Assembly: GCA_910575105.1 (NCBI GenBank)
Contig: CAJTDK010000005.1
Span: 124,001-188,000, forward strand
Length of the DNA stretch: 64,000 bases
Source: Lachnospiraceae bacterium
Lineage (GTDB): Bacteria > Bacillota > Clostridia > Lachnospirales > Lachnospiraceae
Reading direction: 5' to 3'
A program made the translations under genes and the position numbers. The first letter of the stretch is position 1; every line of letters begins with the position of its first letter. The notes under the pieces are model-generated. The model did no database searches, was not told the origin of the DNA, and saw only the letters and a program-made list of their open reading frames with translations. This document shows, piece by piece, positions 1 to 8,939 of the stretch.

Positions 1-1
1 C

Positions 2-754
2 CGTATACCCAGTGATATGGCAACACTGTTCGAGCAGTTTGTCAAAGACAAAAGCATCGCCAAAGGCGGATTGGCAGTCATCATTATCGTTGCGATCATC
101 GTAGCGCTGGTAGTATTTGTCATCATCCTTCAGGACGGCGAGAGAAGAATCGCTGTTCAATACTCACAGAAGACAGTAGGCAGAAGAAGCTACGGCGGAC
201 AGTCAACGCACATTCCGCTCAGAGTAAATACAGCGGGCGTTATTCCGATTATCTTTTCTTCCTCATTAATGCAGTTCCCGATCGTAATTGCATCTTTCCT
301 CGGGAAAGACAACGGCAAAGGAATCGGCGGCGAGATACTCAGGGGAATGAATCAGGGTAACTGGTGTAATCCGGAGCAGTTAAAATATTCGTGGGGGCTT
401 ATTGCTTATATATTGCTTACGGTATTTTTTGCTTACTTTTATACGTCCATAACGTTTAATCCGTTGGAGATCGCCAACAACATGAAAAAGAGCGGCGGCT
501 TTATTCCGGGGATTCGTCCCGGGAAACCGACGGTTGAATATTTGACAAAGATATTGAACTATATTATCTTTATCGGAGCTTGTGGACTTGTGATCGTACA
601 GGCAATTCCGATCTTTTTCAACGGCTGGCTCGGAGCGCAGGTTTCGTTCGGCGGAACATCGCTTATCATCATCGTCAGCGTTGTACTAGAGACGATCAAG
701 CAGGTTGAATCTCAGATGCTTGTACGTAATTACAAGGGATTTTTAAATAACTAG
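2..754 (+). CDS. secY: Protein translocase subunit SecY, C-terminal part (5' end outside window)
   Basis: Central pore subunit of the SecYEG membrane channel. The frame is open to the window edge, so about the first 190 residues of a usual ~440-residue SecY are missing. Visible are several strongly hydrophobic helices and the conserved cytoplasmic loop GGFIPGIRPGKPTVEYL, the SecA/ribosome-contacting loop typical of SecY. The C terminus is basic and ends at a TAG. It is followed by adk, the standard Firmicutes spc-operon order. An ATG at position 17 lies inside the gene and is not the start. Confidence 0.97.
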   Translation, partial: RIPSDMATLFEQFVKDKSIAKGGLAVIIIVAIIVALVVFVIILQDGERRIAVQYSQKTVGRRSYGGQSTHIPLRVNTAGVIPIIFSSSLMQFPIVIASFLGKDNGKGIGGEILRGMNQGNWCNPEQLKYSWGLIAYILLTVFFAYFYTSITFNPLEIANNMKKSGGFIPGIRPGKPTVEYLTKILNYIIFIGACGLVIVQAIPIFFNGWLGAQVSFGGTSLIIIVSVVLETIKQVESQMLVRNYKGFLNN

Positions 755-765
755 AAGACATTTTC

Positions 766-793
766 AACTCGCGGAATTTTTATTTCGCGGGTT
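766..793 (+). other. Intercistronic stem-loop between secY and adk
   Basis: An 11-bp inverted repeat (AACTCGCGGAA / TTTCGCGGGTT, two G-T wobbles) with a 6-nt loop, followed by a short A-rich tract rather than a U run. It could attenuate, or protect the 3' end of the secY message. It does not look like a full terminator, because adk follows at once with its own ribosome binding site. Confidence 0.5.
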
Positions 794-819
794 AAAATGC
801 TATAAGGAGGAACAATTAT

Positions 820-1464
820 ATGAAAATAATTATGTTAGGCGCGCCGGGCGCAGGAAAAGGGACTCAGGCAAAGAAAATTGCAGCTAAGTATGATATTCCT
901 CATATTTCAACAGGCGATATCTTTCGTGCAAATATAAAGAACGGTACGGAATTGGGAAAAAAGGCAAAGACGTATATGGATCAGGGGCTTCTTGTGCCGG
1001 ATGAGCTGGTCGTTGATCTGGTCGTGGACCGCGTGAACCAGGAGGACTGTGCAAAAGGCTATGTGCTGGATGGCTTCCCGAGGACGATTCCGCAGGCGGA
1101 GGCTCTTGATAAGGCGCTGGCTAAGATGGGGCAGAAGATGGACTGCGCCATCGACGTCGATGTGCCGGATCAGACGATCGTGGACCGCATGGGTGGAAGG
1201 CGTGCATGTGTAGGCTGCGGCGCTACATACCATCTGGTCTATGCACCGACGAAAGAAGAAGGTATCTGCGATACCTGCGGCAAAGAGCTGATCCTGCGCG
1301 ATGACGATAAGCCGGAGACGGTACAGAAGCGTCTGAATGTCTATCATGAGCAGACCCAGCCTCTGATCGACTACTATACAAATGCCGGCATTTTAAAGAC
1401 AGTTGACGGTACGGTAAACATGAATGATGTATTTAAAGCAATCGTTGATATTTTAGGAGAGTAA
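820..1464 (+). CDS. adk: Adenylate kinase
   Basis: Interconverts ATP + AMP and 2 ADP in the cytoplasm. At 214 residues it has the normal long-form length. The P-loop GAPGAGKGT is at residues 7-15 and DGFPRT, in the AMP-binding region, at about 84-89. The LID carries a four-cysteine zinc site (C130, C133, C150, C153), the form common in Gram-positive bacteria. The start follows AAGGAGG at good spacing. It sits between secY and map in the spc operon. Confidence 0.98.
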   Translation: MKIIMLGAPGAGKGTQAKKIAAKYDIPHISTGDIFRANIKNGTELGKKAKTYMDQGLLVPDELVVDLVVDRVNQEDCAKGYVLDGFPRTIPQAEALDKALAKMGQKMDCAIDVDVPDQTIVDRMGGRRACVGCGATYHLVYAPTKEEGICDTCGKELILRDDDKPETVQKRLNVYHEQTQPLIDYYTNAGILKTVDGTVNMNDVFKAIVDILGE

Positions 1465-1468
1465 GGAT

Positions 1469-2239
1469 ATGCCAATAGAAATTAAGTCGGCCAGAGAAAT
1501 CAAGCTGATGACTGAAGCCGGAAGGATTTTGGAGATTGTGCATAAGGAACTTGGAAAAGCGCTTCATGCAGGTATGAGTACGCTGGATATTGACCGGCTG
1601 GGGGAAGAGATCATCAGGAGCTACGGCTGTATTCCTTCCTTTTTAAATTACAACGGCTATCCGGCATCCATCTGCGTGTCGGTCAACGAAGAAGTGGTAC
1701 ACGGCATTCCAAGCAGCAAGCGGATCCTCAGGGACGGGGATATCGTCAGTCTGGATGCAGGCGTGATTTATAAAGGCTACCATTCCGATGCCGCGAGGAC
1801 CCACGGCATCGGTGAGGTCAGCAAAGAAGCCGAAAAGCTGATCAGAGTTACGAGAGAATCCTTCTTTGAAGGTATAAAATACGCCAGAGAAGGCAATCAT
1901 CTATTTGACATTTCCAGAGCTATCGGGACGTATGCGGAAAGTTTTGGATACGGGGTCGTCCGCGACCTGTGCGGGCACGGGATAGGTACGAAGCTCCATG
2001 AGGAGCCGCAGATACCAAACTACGTACTGAAGCGCAGGGGCGTCATGCTCAAGGCGGGCATGACTCTTGCCATTGAGCCGATGATCAATATGGGCGCATG
2101 GGAGGTTGACTGGCTTGACGATGACTGGACAGTTGTGAGCAGGGATAGATCCCTTTCGGCGCATTATGAGAACACGGTGCTGATCACCGACGGTGAGCCG
2201 AAGCTGCTGACATTAACGGAAAGCGGGGGACAGGCATAG
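1469..2239 (+). CDS. map: Methionine aminopeptidase, type I
   Basis: Removes the N-terminal methionine from nascent proteins. All residues expected for a type I enzyme are present: H78, metal ligands D96, D107, H170, E203 and E234. There is no N-terminal zinc-finger extension and the length (256 residues) is usual. It starts 4 nt after adk, so the two are translationally close. Only 3 nt separate its stop from the next gene. Confidence 0.97.
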   Translation: MPIEIKSAREIKLMTEAGRILEIVHKELGKALHAGMSTLDIDRLGEEIIRSYGCIPSFLNYNGYPASICVSVNEEVVHGIPSSKRILRDGDIVSLDAGVIYKGYHSDAARTHGIGEVSKEAEKLIRVTRESFFEGIKYAREGNHLFDISRAIGTYAESFGYGVVRDLCGHGIGTKLHEEPQIPNYVLKRRGVMLKAGMTLAIEPMINMGAWEVDWLDDDWTVVSRDRSLSAHYENTVLITDGEPKLLTLTESGGQA

Positions 2240-2242
2240 GAT

Positions 2243-2503
2243 ATGAATGACAACTATACAGGAATGCTTGCCAGGTCAGCCGCGGGCCATGATAAAGGGA
2301 AGATTTATGTGATAATTGCCGCGGACAGCGCATATGTATATTTAGTGGACGGAAAGTCACGGACACTTGAGAAACCGAAGAAGAAAAAACAGAAACACAT
2401 TCAGATCATTAAAGACAGGTATGATATCCGCGGCACAGACGATGCGGGGATCAGACGGATCGTGAGAGACTGGAAAAAGGAAGAGGTAAAACAGGAGGAT
2501 TAA
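2243..2503 (+). CDS. KOW-domain RNA-binding protein (L14e/L6e/L27e-like)
   Basis: Small basic protein of 86 residues. The N-terminal half has the KOW-like pattern seen in eukaryotic-type L14e proteins (GMLARSAAGHDKGKIYVI...VYLVDG), followed by a lysine-rich stretch around residues 45-55. Genes of this kind are regularly found between map and infA in Clostridia. The position in a ribosomal operon argues for a role on or near the ribosome, but no precise function is established to my knowledge. It is tightly packed (3 nt each side), so co-translation with map and infA is likely. Confidence 0.85.
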   Translation: MNDNYTGMLARSAAGHDKGKIYVIIAADSAYVYLVDGKSRTLEKPKKKKQKHIQIIKDRYDIRGTDDAGIRRIVRDWKKEEVKQED

Positions 2504-2506
2504 TCT

Positions 2507-2725
2507 ATGTCAAAAGCTGACGTAATCGAGATTGAAGGAACAGTAGTAGAGAAGCTGCCGAACGCCATGTTTCAGGTAGAGCTGGAAAACGGCCATCAGG
2601 TGCTTGCACACATCAGCGGAAAACTTCGTATGAACTTTATAAAAATCCTTCCGGGGGATAAAGTAACTCTGGAGTTATCTCCTTATGATCTTTCCAAAGG
2701 AAGAATTATCTGGAGGGATAAATAA
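2507..2725 (+). CDS. infA: Translation initiation factor IF-1
   Basis: 72-residue S1/OB-fold protein that binds the 30S A site during initiation. The family patterns [20 protein letters not shown] and [19 protein letters not shown] are both present and full length. Preceded by AGGAGG. The operon position between the KOW gene and rpmJ is standard for this group. Confidence 0.98.
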   Translation: MSKADVIEIEGTVVEKLPNAMFQVELENGHQVLAHISGKLRMNFIKILPGDKVTLELSPYDLSKGRIIWRDK

Positions 2726-2741
2726 ATTAGAGAAAAATCTG

Positions 2742-2770
2742 TTGACTTTGTTGCATAGAGGTGCTATACT
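2742..2770 (+). promoter_or_regulatory. Strong internal promoter upstream of rpmJ-rpsM-rpsK-rpsD-rpoA-rplQ
   Basis: TTGACT (2742-2747), 17-nt spacer, TATACT (2765-2770): near-consensus for the vegetative sigma factor. It lies just after infA and gives a leader of roughly 105 nt before the rpmJ start codon. It would allow the rpmJ-to-rplQ part (including RNA polymerase alpha) to be transcribed apart from the upstream spc genes. Confidence 0.75.
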
Positions 2771-2882
2771 ATATAAGCGCGTTTTCGGGCATTTTTATGC
2801 GTGTAGACTGTTTTTTCAGTATTCACAAGGGAAATGCGCTGGTAAACCGTTGGCAGGGCAATGGATGAAAGGAGGATTTGAC

Positions 2883-2996
2883 GTGAAGGTTAGATCATCA
2901 GTAAAACCAATTTGCGAAAAATGCAAAGTGATTAAAAGAAAAGGAAGCGTTCGCATTATCTGCGAAAACCCAAAGCATAAGCAGCGTCAGGGATAG
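2883..2996 (+). CDS. rpmJ: Large ribosomal subunit protein bL36
   Basis: 37-residue protein with GTG start, placed 8 nt after GGAGG. Zinc ligands C11, C14, C27 and H32 are all present, i.e. the zinc-binding form of L36. The frame stays open upstream to about 2685, but that extension has no ribosome binding site and runs through the promoter and leader. The GTG gives exactly the family length. Confidence 0.95.
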   Translation: MKVRSSVKPICEKCKVIKRKGSVRIICENPKHKQRQG

Positions 2997-3005
2997 GCAT
3001 TGATC

Positions 3006-3052
3006 ACTTAGTGAAAACAAGCCGTAAGGCGCAGTTTGAGCTTAGTGAGAAA
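3006..3052 (+). repeat. Intergenic repeat copy 1 (rpmJ-rpsM gap)
   Basis: About 44 nt beginning ACTTAGTGAAAACAAGCCG and ending around TTTGAGCTTAGTGAG. It is roughly 75% identical, with a one-nt gap, to the segment that follows rpsM at 3712-3755. It can form small stem-loops. It sits in a gene-free stretch of 347 nt. Confidence 0.6.
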
Positions 3053-3116
3053 GCCGTTCGGTGACCGAAGGAAATCGGACTTCTTTGAAGAGTTTATGCA
3101 GTAATTTAGGCGGCTG

Positions 3117-3149
3117 ATAGTCAGACACGCCAGGGCGCGTGTAGACTAT
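3117..3149 (+). other. Stem-loop in rpmJ-rpsM leader
   Basis: Inverted repeat ATAGTC-AG-ACACGC / GCGTGT-A-GACTAT around a short loop, about 12 base pairs with a small bulge. The gene-free gap 2997-3343 holds this hairpin, repeat copy 1, and an 11-nt GCGTGTAGACT that also occurs at 2799-2809 in the rpmJ leader. The gap is long for a ribosomal operon and may be a regulatory leader. I recognise no named riboswitch or protein-leader family. Confidence 0.5.
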
Positions 3150-3343
3150 TTAAAATATACAAGGACGCACCTGTAGCCGGTGGAATCCTCGTATATTGCT
3201 TCTAATGCCGGCCCGTCATTACCGACATATCTTGGATATGCGGTGGCCGGAAAGGATACGGGTATACCGGACCGTATCTGGACGAAATTCAGTAGTCCCT
3301 ATTAAAGTCAGTATGAAAAACAAAGAAAACGGAGGAAAATTAC

Positions 3344-3712
3344 ATGGCTCGTATAGCAGGTGTAGACTTACCAAGAGACAAACGTGTTGAAATCGGATTA
3401 ACTTATATCTACGGAATCGGCAGAACAAGTTCAAACCGCATTTTGGCAGAAGCAGGAGTAGATCCTGATATCCGCTGCAGAGATCTCACAGACGACGATG
3501 TAAAGAAGATCAGTACAGTTATCGATGAGACACAGATGGTAGAAGGTGATCTCCGCAGGGAAATCGCTCTGAACATTAAGAGATTACAGGAGATTGGATG
3601 CTACAGAGGTATCCGTCACAGAAAAGGACTTCCGGTTCGCGGCCAGAAGACAAAGACCAACGCAAGAACCAGAAAAGGTCCGAAGAGAACAGTAGCTAAT
3701 AAAAAGAAATAA
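3344..3712 (+). CDS. rpsM: Small ribosomal subunit protein uS13
   Basis: 122 residues, full length. It starts with [26 protein letters not shown] and ends in the basic tail [15 protein letters not shown] expected of S13, which contacts 23S rRNA and tRNA from the 30S head. Preceded by GGAGG in an A-rich context. Its stop codon overlaps the start of the second intergenic repeat copy. Confidence 0.98.
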   Translation: MARIAGVDLPRDKRVEIGLTYIYGIGRTSSNRILAEAGVDPDIRCRDLTDDDVKKISTVIDETQMVEGDLRREIALNIKRLQEIGCYRGIRHRKGLPVRGQKTKTNARTRKGPKRTVANKKK

Positions 3713-3755
3713 CTTAGCGAAAGCAAGCTGAAAGTGTAGCTTGAGCGTAGATATT
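3712..3755 (+). repeat. Intergenic repeat copy 2 (rpsM-rpsK gap)
   Basis: Begins at the last base of rpsM with ACTTAGCGAAAGCAAGCTG. It contains a small perfect hairpin (CAAGCT / AGCTTG, 8-nt loop). It matches the 3006-3052 segment over about 43 nt. The rest of the 123-nt gap is A/T-rich with a second short inverted repeat near 3760-3785. Confidence 0.6.
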
Positions 3756-3835
3756 TCTTTGTTCTTCGAGCAAAGCGAGAAGAACAGTATTCCAAAAAAC
3801 AGAACAAATATAGGAAAGAGTAGGTTAGTTTTATT

Positions 3836-4231
3836 ATGGCAAAGAAAGTTACAAAGAAAGTGACAAAAAAACGTGTCAAGAAAAACGTTGAACGGGGACA
3901 AGCACACATCCAGTCATCTTTTAATAACACAATCGTTACATTAACAGATGCACAGGGCAACGCTCTTTCATGGGCAAGTGCAGGCGGTCTTGGTTTTAGA
4001 GGTTCAAGGAAATCTACCCCCTATGCAGCTCAGATGGCGGCTGAAACAGCAGCTAAAGCGGCATTGGTGCATGGCCTGAAAACCGTTGACGTATTCGTTA
4101 AAGGACCTGGTTCAGGAAGAGAAGCAGCGATCCGTGCTCTTCAGGCATGTGGAATTGATGTAACAAGCATCAGAGACGTAACACCGGTACCGCACAATGG
4201 TTGCCGTCCACCGAAGCGTAGAAGAGTCTAG
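3836..4231 (+). CDS. rpsK: Small ribosomal subunit protein uS11
   Basis: 131 residues with the S11 core ([39 protein letters not shown]) and the conserved C-terminal [13 protein letters not shown]. The N terminus is rich in Lys/Val repeats ([14 protein letters not shown]). Part of the 30S platform. Standard order rpsM-rpsK-rpsD-rpoA. Confidence 0.98.
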   Translation: MAKKVTKKVTKKRVKKNVERGQAHIQSSFNNTIVTLTDAQGNALSWASAGGLGFRGSRKSTPYAAQMAAETAAKAALVHGLKTVDVFVKGPGSGREAAIRALQACGIDVTSIRDVTPVPHNGCRPPKRRRV

Positions 4232-4254
4232 TGATGATAGGAGGGAGATAAGAC

Positions 4255-4848
4255 ATGGCAGTGAATAGAGTTCCGGTTCTCAAAAGATGCAGATCACTTG
4301 GTATGGATCCGGTTTATTTGGGAATTGATAAAAAGTCTAACAGACAGTTAAAAAGATCCAGCAGAAAGATGAGTGAGTACGGCCTTCAGCTGCGCGAGAA
4401 GCAGAAAGCGAAATTCATCTACGGCGTATTAGAGAAACCTTTCAGAAATTACTATAAGAAAGCAAAACAGATGAGCGGCATGACCGGTGAGAACCTGATG
4501 GTTCTTCTTGAGTCCAGGCTGGATAATGTAGTATTCCGTATGGGATTTGCAAGAACAAGGCGCGAGTCGAGACAGATCGTTGACCACAAGCATGTACTTG
4601 TTAACGGAAAACAAGTGAATATCCCATCTTACCTGATTAAAGCAGGAGATGTAATTGAAATCAAAGAAAAACACAAAAGCTCACCAAGATACAAAGAGAT
4701 CGTAGAGGTTACAGGCGGACGTATGGTTCCGGACTGGCTCGAGGTTGATGCAGAGAATTTGAAAGGAACGGTAAAGGAGCTCCCGAACCGCGACGCAATC
4801 GATGTTCCGGTTGATGAGATGCTGATTGTCGAGTTGTATTCTAAATAA
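4255..4848 (+). CDS. rpsD: Small ribosomal subunit protein uS4
   Basis: 197 residues. The S4 RNA-binding domain is visible in the second half ([20 protein letters not shown] ... GDVIEI). The N-terminal zinc-cysteine cluster seen in some S4 proteins is absent, i.e. the C-minus form. S4 nucleates 30S assembly and is the usual autogenous repressor of the alpha operon. It is located between rpsK and rpoA and preceded by AGGAGGGAG. Confidence 0.98.
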   Translation: MAVNRVPVLKRCRSLGMDPVYLGIDKKSNRQLKRSSRKMSEYGLQLREKQKAKFIYGVLEKPFRNYYKKAKQMSGMTGENLMVLLESRLDNVVFRMGFARTRRESRQIVDHKHVLVNGKQVNIPSYLIKAGDVIEIKEKHKSSPRYKEIVEVTGGRMVPDWLEVDAENLKGTVKELPNRDAIDVPVDEMLIVELYSK

Positions 4849-4878
4849 TAACCCGTAACACCACAGGAGGTGGACTTA

Positions 4879-5838
4879 GTGTTTGATTTTAATAAACCAA
4901 ATATTGAAATTACAGAGATTTCAGAAGATAAGAAATATGGAAGATTTGTTGTAGAGCCGCTCGAGCGGGGTTATGGTACAACTTTAGGTAACTCCCTTAG
5001 AAGAATCATGCTTTCGTCTCTGCCTGGCACTGCGATCAGCCAGGTAAAGATTGACGGCGTTCTGCATGAGTTCAGTTCCATTCCAGGGGTGAAAGAAGAT
5101 GTTACTGAGATTGTCATGAATTTGAAATCATTGGCTATTAAAAACACATCTGAGACGGATGAACCGAAGACAGCTTATATTGAGTTTGAGGGCGAAGGTG
5201 TTGTGACAGCCGCAGATATTCAGGTAGATCCGGATATCGAGATCATGAATCCGGAGACAGTCATTGCAACATTGAACGGCGGGGCAGACAGTAAGCTTTA
5301 CATGGAAATTACCATTACTAATGGCAGAGGCTATGTGAGCGCTGATAAGAATAAGAACGATGATCTACCGATTGCTGTCATTCCGATTGATTCTATCTAT
5401 ACACCGATTGAGCGGGTCAATCTGGCAGTTGAGAATACACGTGTAGGACAGATTACAGATTTCGACAAACTGACACTGGATGTATATACTAATGGGACAT
5501 TGCTTCCAGATGAAGCGATCAGTCTGGCGGCGAAGGTACTCAGCGAGCATCTGAAGCTTTTCATCGATCTTTCCGAAGTGGCGCAGGCCGCAGAGGTCAT
5601 GATTGAGAGAGAGGACGATGAAAAAGAGAAAGTCCTTGAGATGAGTATCGATGAGCTGGAGCTGTCCGTCCGTTCTTACAACTGTCTCAAGAGAGCAGGC
5701 ATCAACACTGTTGAAGAACTGACGAACAGGACGCCGGAAGATATGATGAAAGTACGGAATCTTGGACGTAAGTCTCTGGAGGAAGTGCTTGCGAAGTTAG
5801 ATGAGCTGGGCTTAAGCCTTAGCAAGGGTGAAGAATAG
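4879..5838 (+). CDS. rpoA: DNA-directed RNA polymerase subunit alpha
   Basis: 319 residues. The N-terminal assembly domain shows [20 protein letters not shown]. The C-terminal domain (from about residue 250) shows [19 protein letters not shown] and [14 protein letters not shown], the DNA/UP-element and activator contact surface. I take the GTG at 4879: AGGAGG ends at 4870, leaving 8 nt, and the start [11 protein letters not shown] fits the family. An upstream GTG at 4870 overlaps the ribosome binding site itself. Confidence 0.97.
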   Translation: MFDFNKPNIEITEISEDKKYGRFVVEPLERGYGTTLGNSLRRIMLSSLPGTAISQVKIDGVLHEFSSIPGVKEDVTEIVMNLKSLAIKNTSETDEPKTAYIEFEGEGVVTAADIQVDPDIEIMNPETVIATLNGGADSKLYMEITITNGRGYVSADKNKNDDLPIAVIPIDSIYTPIERVNLAVENTRVGQITDFDKLTLDVYTNGTLLPDEAISLAAKVLSEHLKLFIDLSEVAQAAEVMIEREDDEKEKVLEMSIDELELSVRSYNCLKRAGINTVEELTNRTPEDMMKVRNLGRKSLEEVLAKLDELGLSLSKGEE

Positions 5839-5881
5839 GATACTTAGCAGATTTTTGGCTTAGGCTGTAATGATAATAATT

Positions 5882-5942
5882 TCTGCCAGTAAGTCCGAAG
5901 AGCATGGCAGAGCATTTGGAATCAATCCGCCTTTTGGGGCGG
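5882..5942 (+). other. Inverted repeats in rpoA-rplQ gap
   Basis: Two short dyads in the 135-nt gap: TCTGCCA ... TGGCAGA (5882-5911) and CCGCC-TTTTG-GGCGG (about 5926-5941). Neither is followed by a U run. They may structure the rplQ leader, and no known regulatory RNA is recognised. Confidence 0.35.
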
Positions 5943-5973
5943 GGCCAGATGTAAATAATGGAGGATTAGAGAG

Positions 5974-6510
5974 ATGGCAAAATATAGAAAACTCGGCAGA
6001 ACATCAAGCCAGAGAAAAGCATTATTAAGAAATCAGGTAACAGCTTTACTGAACAACGGAAAGATTGTTACGACAGAGGCTAAAGCAAAGGAGATCCGCA
6101 AAATCGCGGAGGGTCTTATTGCTATGGCAGTGAGAGAGAGAGATAACTTTGAGGAAGTTACGGTAAAAGCTAAAGTTGCCCGCAAGGACAAGGACGGCAA
6201 GAGAGTAAAAGAAGTAAAGGACGGCAAGAAAGTTACCGTATATGATGAAGTCGATAAGACGATCAAGAAGGATAAGCCAGGCAGACTTCATGCACGCCGT
6301 CAGATGCTCAAGGTTCTCTATCCGGTAAAGGAAGTTCCGGCAGCACAGGCAGGAAAGAAGAAAAATACAAAGCAGGTAGACCTCGTTTCCAAATTGTTTG
6401 ACGAGATCGCACCGAAGTATGAGAACCGTCACGGCGGTTACACAAGAATCATTAAGATTGGCCAGCGTAAAGGTGACGCTGCTATGATGGTTCAGATTGA
6501 GCTTGTATAA
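5974..6510 (+). CDS. rplQ: Large ribosomal subunit protein bL17, long form
   Basis: The start [20 protein letters not shown], the middle LHARRQ and the end [21 protein letters not shown]...[12 protein letters not shown] are classical L17. At 178 residues it is about 60 longer than the usual 115-125. The extra sequence is one charged insert at about residues 55-103 (rich in K, D, V) and a second at about 116-135. Last gene of the ribosomal operon, followed by a terminator. Confidence 0.96.
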   Translation: MAKYRKLGRTSSQRKALLRNQVTALLNNGKIVTTEAKAKEIRKIAEGLIAMAVRERDNFEEVTVKAKVARKDKDGKRVKEVKDGKKVTVYDEVDKTIKKDKPGRLHARRQMLKVLYPVKEVPAAQAGKKKNTKQVDLVSKLFDEIAPKYENRHGGYTRIIKIGQRKGDAAMMVQIELV

Positions 6511-6529
6511 TATGGATGGATAGCTATTG

Positions 6530-6561
6530 ATGCACTCTGAGAGACCAGAGTGCATTTTTTT
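6530..6561 (+). terminator. Rho-independent terminator of the ribosomal operon
   Basis: Perfect 10-bp stem ATGCACTCTG / CAGAGTGCAT with a 6-nt loop, followed by seven T. Ends the rpmJ-rplQ transcript. Confidence 0.92.
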
Positions 6562-6570
6562 GCCTGAATT

Positions 6571-6598
6571 TTGACATTTTCCGCAAATAGAGTATAAT
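6571..6598 (+). promoter_or_regulatory. Promoter of the sugar-sensing operon
   Basis: TTGACA (6571-6576), 16-nt spacer, TATAAT (6593-6598): both hexamers are perfect consensus. It lies 9 nt after the ribosomal terminator and 37 nt before the first gene of the module, which has a GGGGAGGA binding site. This suggests constitutive, substantial expression of the sensor genes. Confidence 0.85.
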
Positions 6599-6635
6599 TT
6601 TATATAGAAGTCTGTCCTGGGGAGGAAGATGAATA

Positions 6636-7598
6636 ATGAAAAAAGTATTTTGGAGCGGGTTTATCTTAAGCAATATTGCTGTATTCGGCCTGCTGTTATA
6701 TGGCTTTTGTTCAGAGGAGGACTATTCGCTGAACCAGAAGAGGAACTCATATCTGATCGGCGCAAGCTATATGACGATGAATAATGAATTTTACAAGATC
6801 ATGAATGAGGAGATCAAAGCGCGAGCCGACGCAGAGGGGGATCGTTTTATTTTGAGGGATCCTGCGCTTAGCGCCAGCCGGCAGATTGAACAGATCGAGG
6901 AGATGCTGGAAAAGAAAATTGATGTGCTGGTGCTTACTCCTGTAGACTGGGAAAGCCTGACCTCGGTGTTGAAACGTGCCAAAAAGCAGGGCGTGTACAT
7001 CATCGTGGCGGACAGTAATGTATCGGAGGAGGAGCTGGTCGACTGTACGATCACGTCGGACAATTACCGGGCAGGAACGATCGTTGGCCAGTATTTTGTG
7101 CGAAGCCACAAAAGGGCGAAGCTTGTTATCATGACCCATGAGACTGCAAAATCCGGGCAGGACAGGGTACGGGGCTTTCTGGATGCTGTCGGAGGACAGG
7201 ACGGCATTGAGATCGTCAGAAAGATTGAATGCGAAGGCCAGTTGGAGATCGCCATGCCGCGGCTTCAGGAAGCCATAGATGAAGGCGTTGATTTTGACAA
7301 TGTATTCTGTCTCAATGACCTGTCCGGCGTAGGGGTCGTAGCGGCTCTGGAGGATAACAAGATGCTGGAGGATGTGGGCGTATACGGCGTTGATGCGTCG
7401 CCGGATTCCAAGGTGTTGATCAAAGAAGGCATGATGCGTGCGTCCGCCGCCCAGTTTCCCTCAAAGATCGGAAAGGAGGCGGCTAATGCAGTCTACCGGA
7501 TGCTGGACGGGAAAGACGTTGAGAAAAGGATTCTGGTGCCGGTGGAGCTGATCACTCCGGAGAACGTAGACGAATTTGGCGTTGACAGATGGCAGTAG
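6636..7598 (+). CDS. Membrane-anchored RbsB/XylF-like sugar-binding protein, probable sensor
   Basis: 320 residues of the type I periplasmic binding fold (Peripla_BP_4). One N-terminal hydrophobic segment (about residues 4-24) has no good lipobox: the only nearby Cys follows YGF. It therefore probably stays as an uncleaved membrane anchor. The mature part keeps family signatures (ITSDNYRAGTIVGQYF, GVYGVDASPDSKVLI) and the end LITPENVDEFGVDRWQ, which parallels the end of the transport binding protein at 11137. Being first in an operon with a histidine kinase suggests it presents sugar occupancy to the kinase, as reported for XylFII-LytS. Ligand unknown. Confidence 0.8.
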   Translation: MKKVFWSGFILSNIAVFGLLLYGFCSEEDYSLNQKRNSYLIGASYMTMNNEFYKIMNEEIKARADAEGDRFILRDPALSASRQIEQIEEMLEKKIDVLVLTPVDWESLTSVLKRAKKQGVYIIVADSNVSEEELVDCTITSDNYRAGTIVGQYFVRSHKRAKLVIMTHETAKSGQDRVRGFLDAVGGQDGIEIVRKIECEGQLEIAMPRLQEAIDEGVDFDNVFCLNDLSGVGVVAALEDNKMLEDVGVYGVDASPDSKVLIKEGMMRASAAQFPSKIGKEAANAVYRMLDGKDVEKRILVPVELITPENVDEFGVDRWQ

Positions 7599-7616
7599 GA
7601 AAGGGGGAAAAGGGAT

Positions 7617-8939
7617 ATGGAAGGGAAGAAATCCTCAGACTATGTGCTGCTTTTCATGAAAAATCTTAACCTGATCATCATTATATATATCGCGGCGCTT
7701 ATGGCTTACAGCATATCCGGATATCTCAAGGAAAGCTCTGCCGGAGAATTTCTGGCAAAGATAGGACGGCTCCCGATCTCAGCGTGGAAACTGCCGGTGA
7801 TGGCGCTTTGCCTTTATGCCGCGTGCCTGCTACTTATGCGCATGGAGGAGGTCAGGGGGCTGGCTTTGGCCATTAAGATCAGTCTGGAGCTTGTGATCAG
7901 CTTTTTCATCAGCTATATTCTGGGATTCTGCTACACCGGCATTGTCCTTTTGGTGCTTGCCAATACGATGAAGCAGTTTCCAAAATCAACCTGGAAGTTT
8001 CCATTTGCCGTCGGCATCTGCCTGATTTATCTGCTGCTTGATTTCGATCTGATCTCCGTGTATTTTAGCTTTATCCCGCTGGAGGTTTATCTGGAATATT
8101 TTCAGAGCGATGTGCGTTCCGTACTGATGGGGCTGGTGAATGTGTCGGGCTCCATGAATACATTTACCTTCCTCGTCTTCATGATCCTTCTGGTACGCCT
8201 GCAGATGAACGAAAAAGAGAAGATACTGACGCTGAATGAACAGTTAAATACTGCCAATATGGAGCTGTACCGGGCAAATGTCCGGCTGGAGGAATATGCT
8301 AAGGAGTCGGAACGGCTGGCCGAGGCAAGAGAGAGGAACAGGCTGGCAAGAGAGATCCATGATACGCTGGGACATGCGCTGACCGGGATTATAACGGGAA
8401 TAGATGCATGTAAAGCATTGATGGAGACAGCGCCGGAGGCGGCTAACGGGCAGCTAACGGCAATCGCGGATGTGGCCAGATCAGGGCTTACCGATGTCCG
8501 CCGCTCGATCAAAGCCTTAAGGCCGGATGTGCTTGATAAGCTGGAGCTTGAACAGGCCCTTATGCAGGTGATCCATAAGATGCATGTTGCGACGGGCGCG
8601 CAGATCGAGTTTCAATGTGCGGCCCGGCTGAACTGTCTTAATGAGGATGAGGAGAATATGGTCTACCGGATCGTTCAGGAATGTATCACCAACGCTATCC
8701 GCCACGGGCAGGCAGATAAGATATGGATTCAGATAGACCGGGAGTACAATATGTTGAAAATTCATATTAAAGATAACGGCACAGGATGCGAGGATATTAA
8801 AGAAGGGTTTGGGCTGCACCATATGGAGGAGAGGCTTACCATGCTGCAGGGCACGCTCAACTACAGCGGCAGCGGCGGATTCACCGTCGAAGCACGAATA
8901 CCGATCCGTTGGGGAAGGGAGGATGAACATGATGATTAA
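7617..8939 (+). CDS. Sensor histidine kinase, NarL/DesK (HisKA_3) type
   Basis: 440 residues. About six hydrophobic helices span residues 15-195 with almost no extracytoplasmic domain. A coiled coil follows (about 198-240), then the phospho-acceptor motif AREIHDTLGHALTGI with H248. The ATPase domain has N359, DNGTG at 386-390 and GFGL at 397-400. The membrane part has no obvious ligand-binding domain. That fits sensing through the anchored binding proteins encoded on both sides. Its 3' end overlaps the response-regulator start, so the pair is co-translated. Confidence 0.93.
   Translation: MEGKKSSDYVLLFMKNLNLIIIIYIAALMAYSISGYLKESSAGEFLAKIGRLPISAWKLPVMALCLYAACLLLMRMEEVRGLALAIKISLELVISFFISYILGFCYTGIVLLVLANTMKQFPKSTWKFPFAVGICLIYLLLDFDLISVYFSFIPLEVYLEYFQSDVRSVLMGLVNVSGSMNTFTFLVFMILLVRLQMNEKEKILTLNEQLNTANMELYRANVRLEEYAKESERLAEARERNRLAREIHDTLGHALTGIITGIDACKALMETAPEAANGQLTAIADVARSGLTDVRRSIKALRPDVLDKLELEQALMQVIHKMHVATGAQIEFQCAARLNCLNEDEENMVYRIVQECITNAIRHGQADKIWIQIDREYNMLKIHIKDNGTGCEDIKEGFGLHHMEERLTMLQGTLNYSGSGGFTVEARIPIRWGREDEHDD

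Noticed and set aside
2685-2882. N-terminal extension of rpmJ to about 103 codons
   Set aside because: Runs through a promoter and leader; the GTG at 2883 with GGAGG gives exact L36 length.
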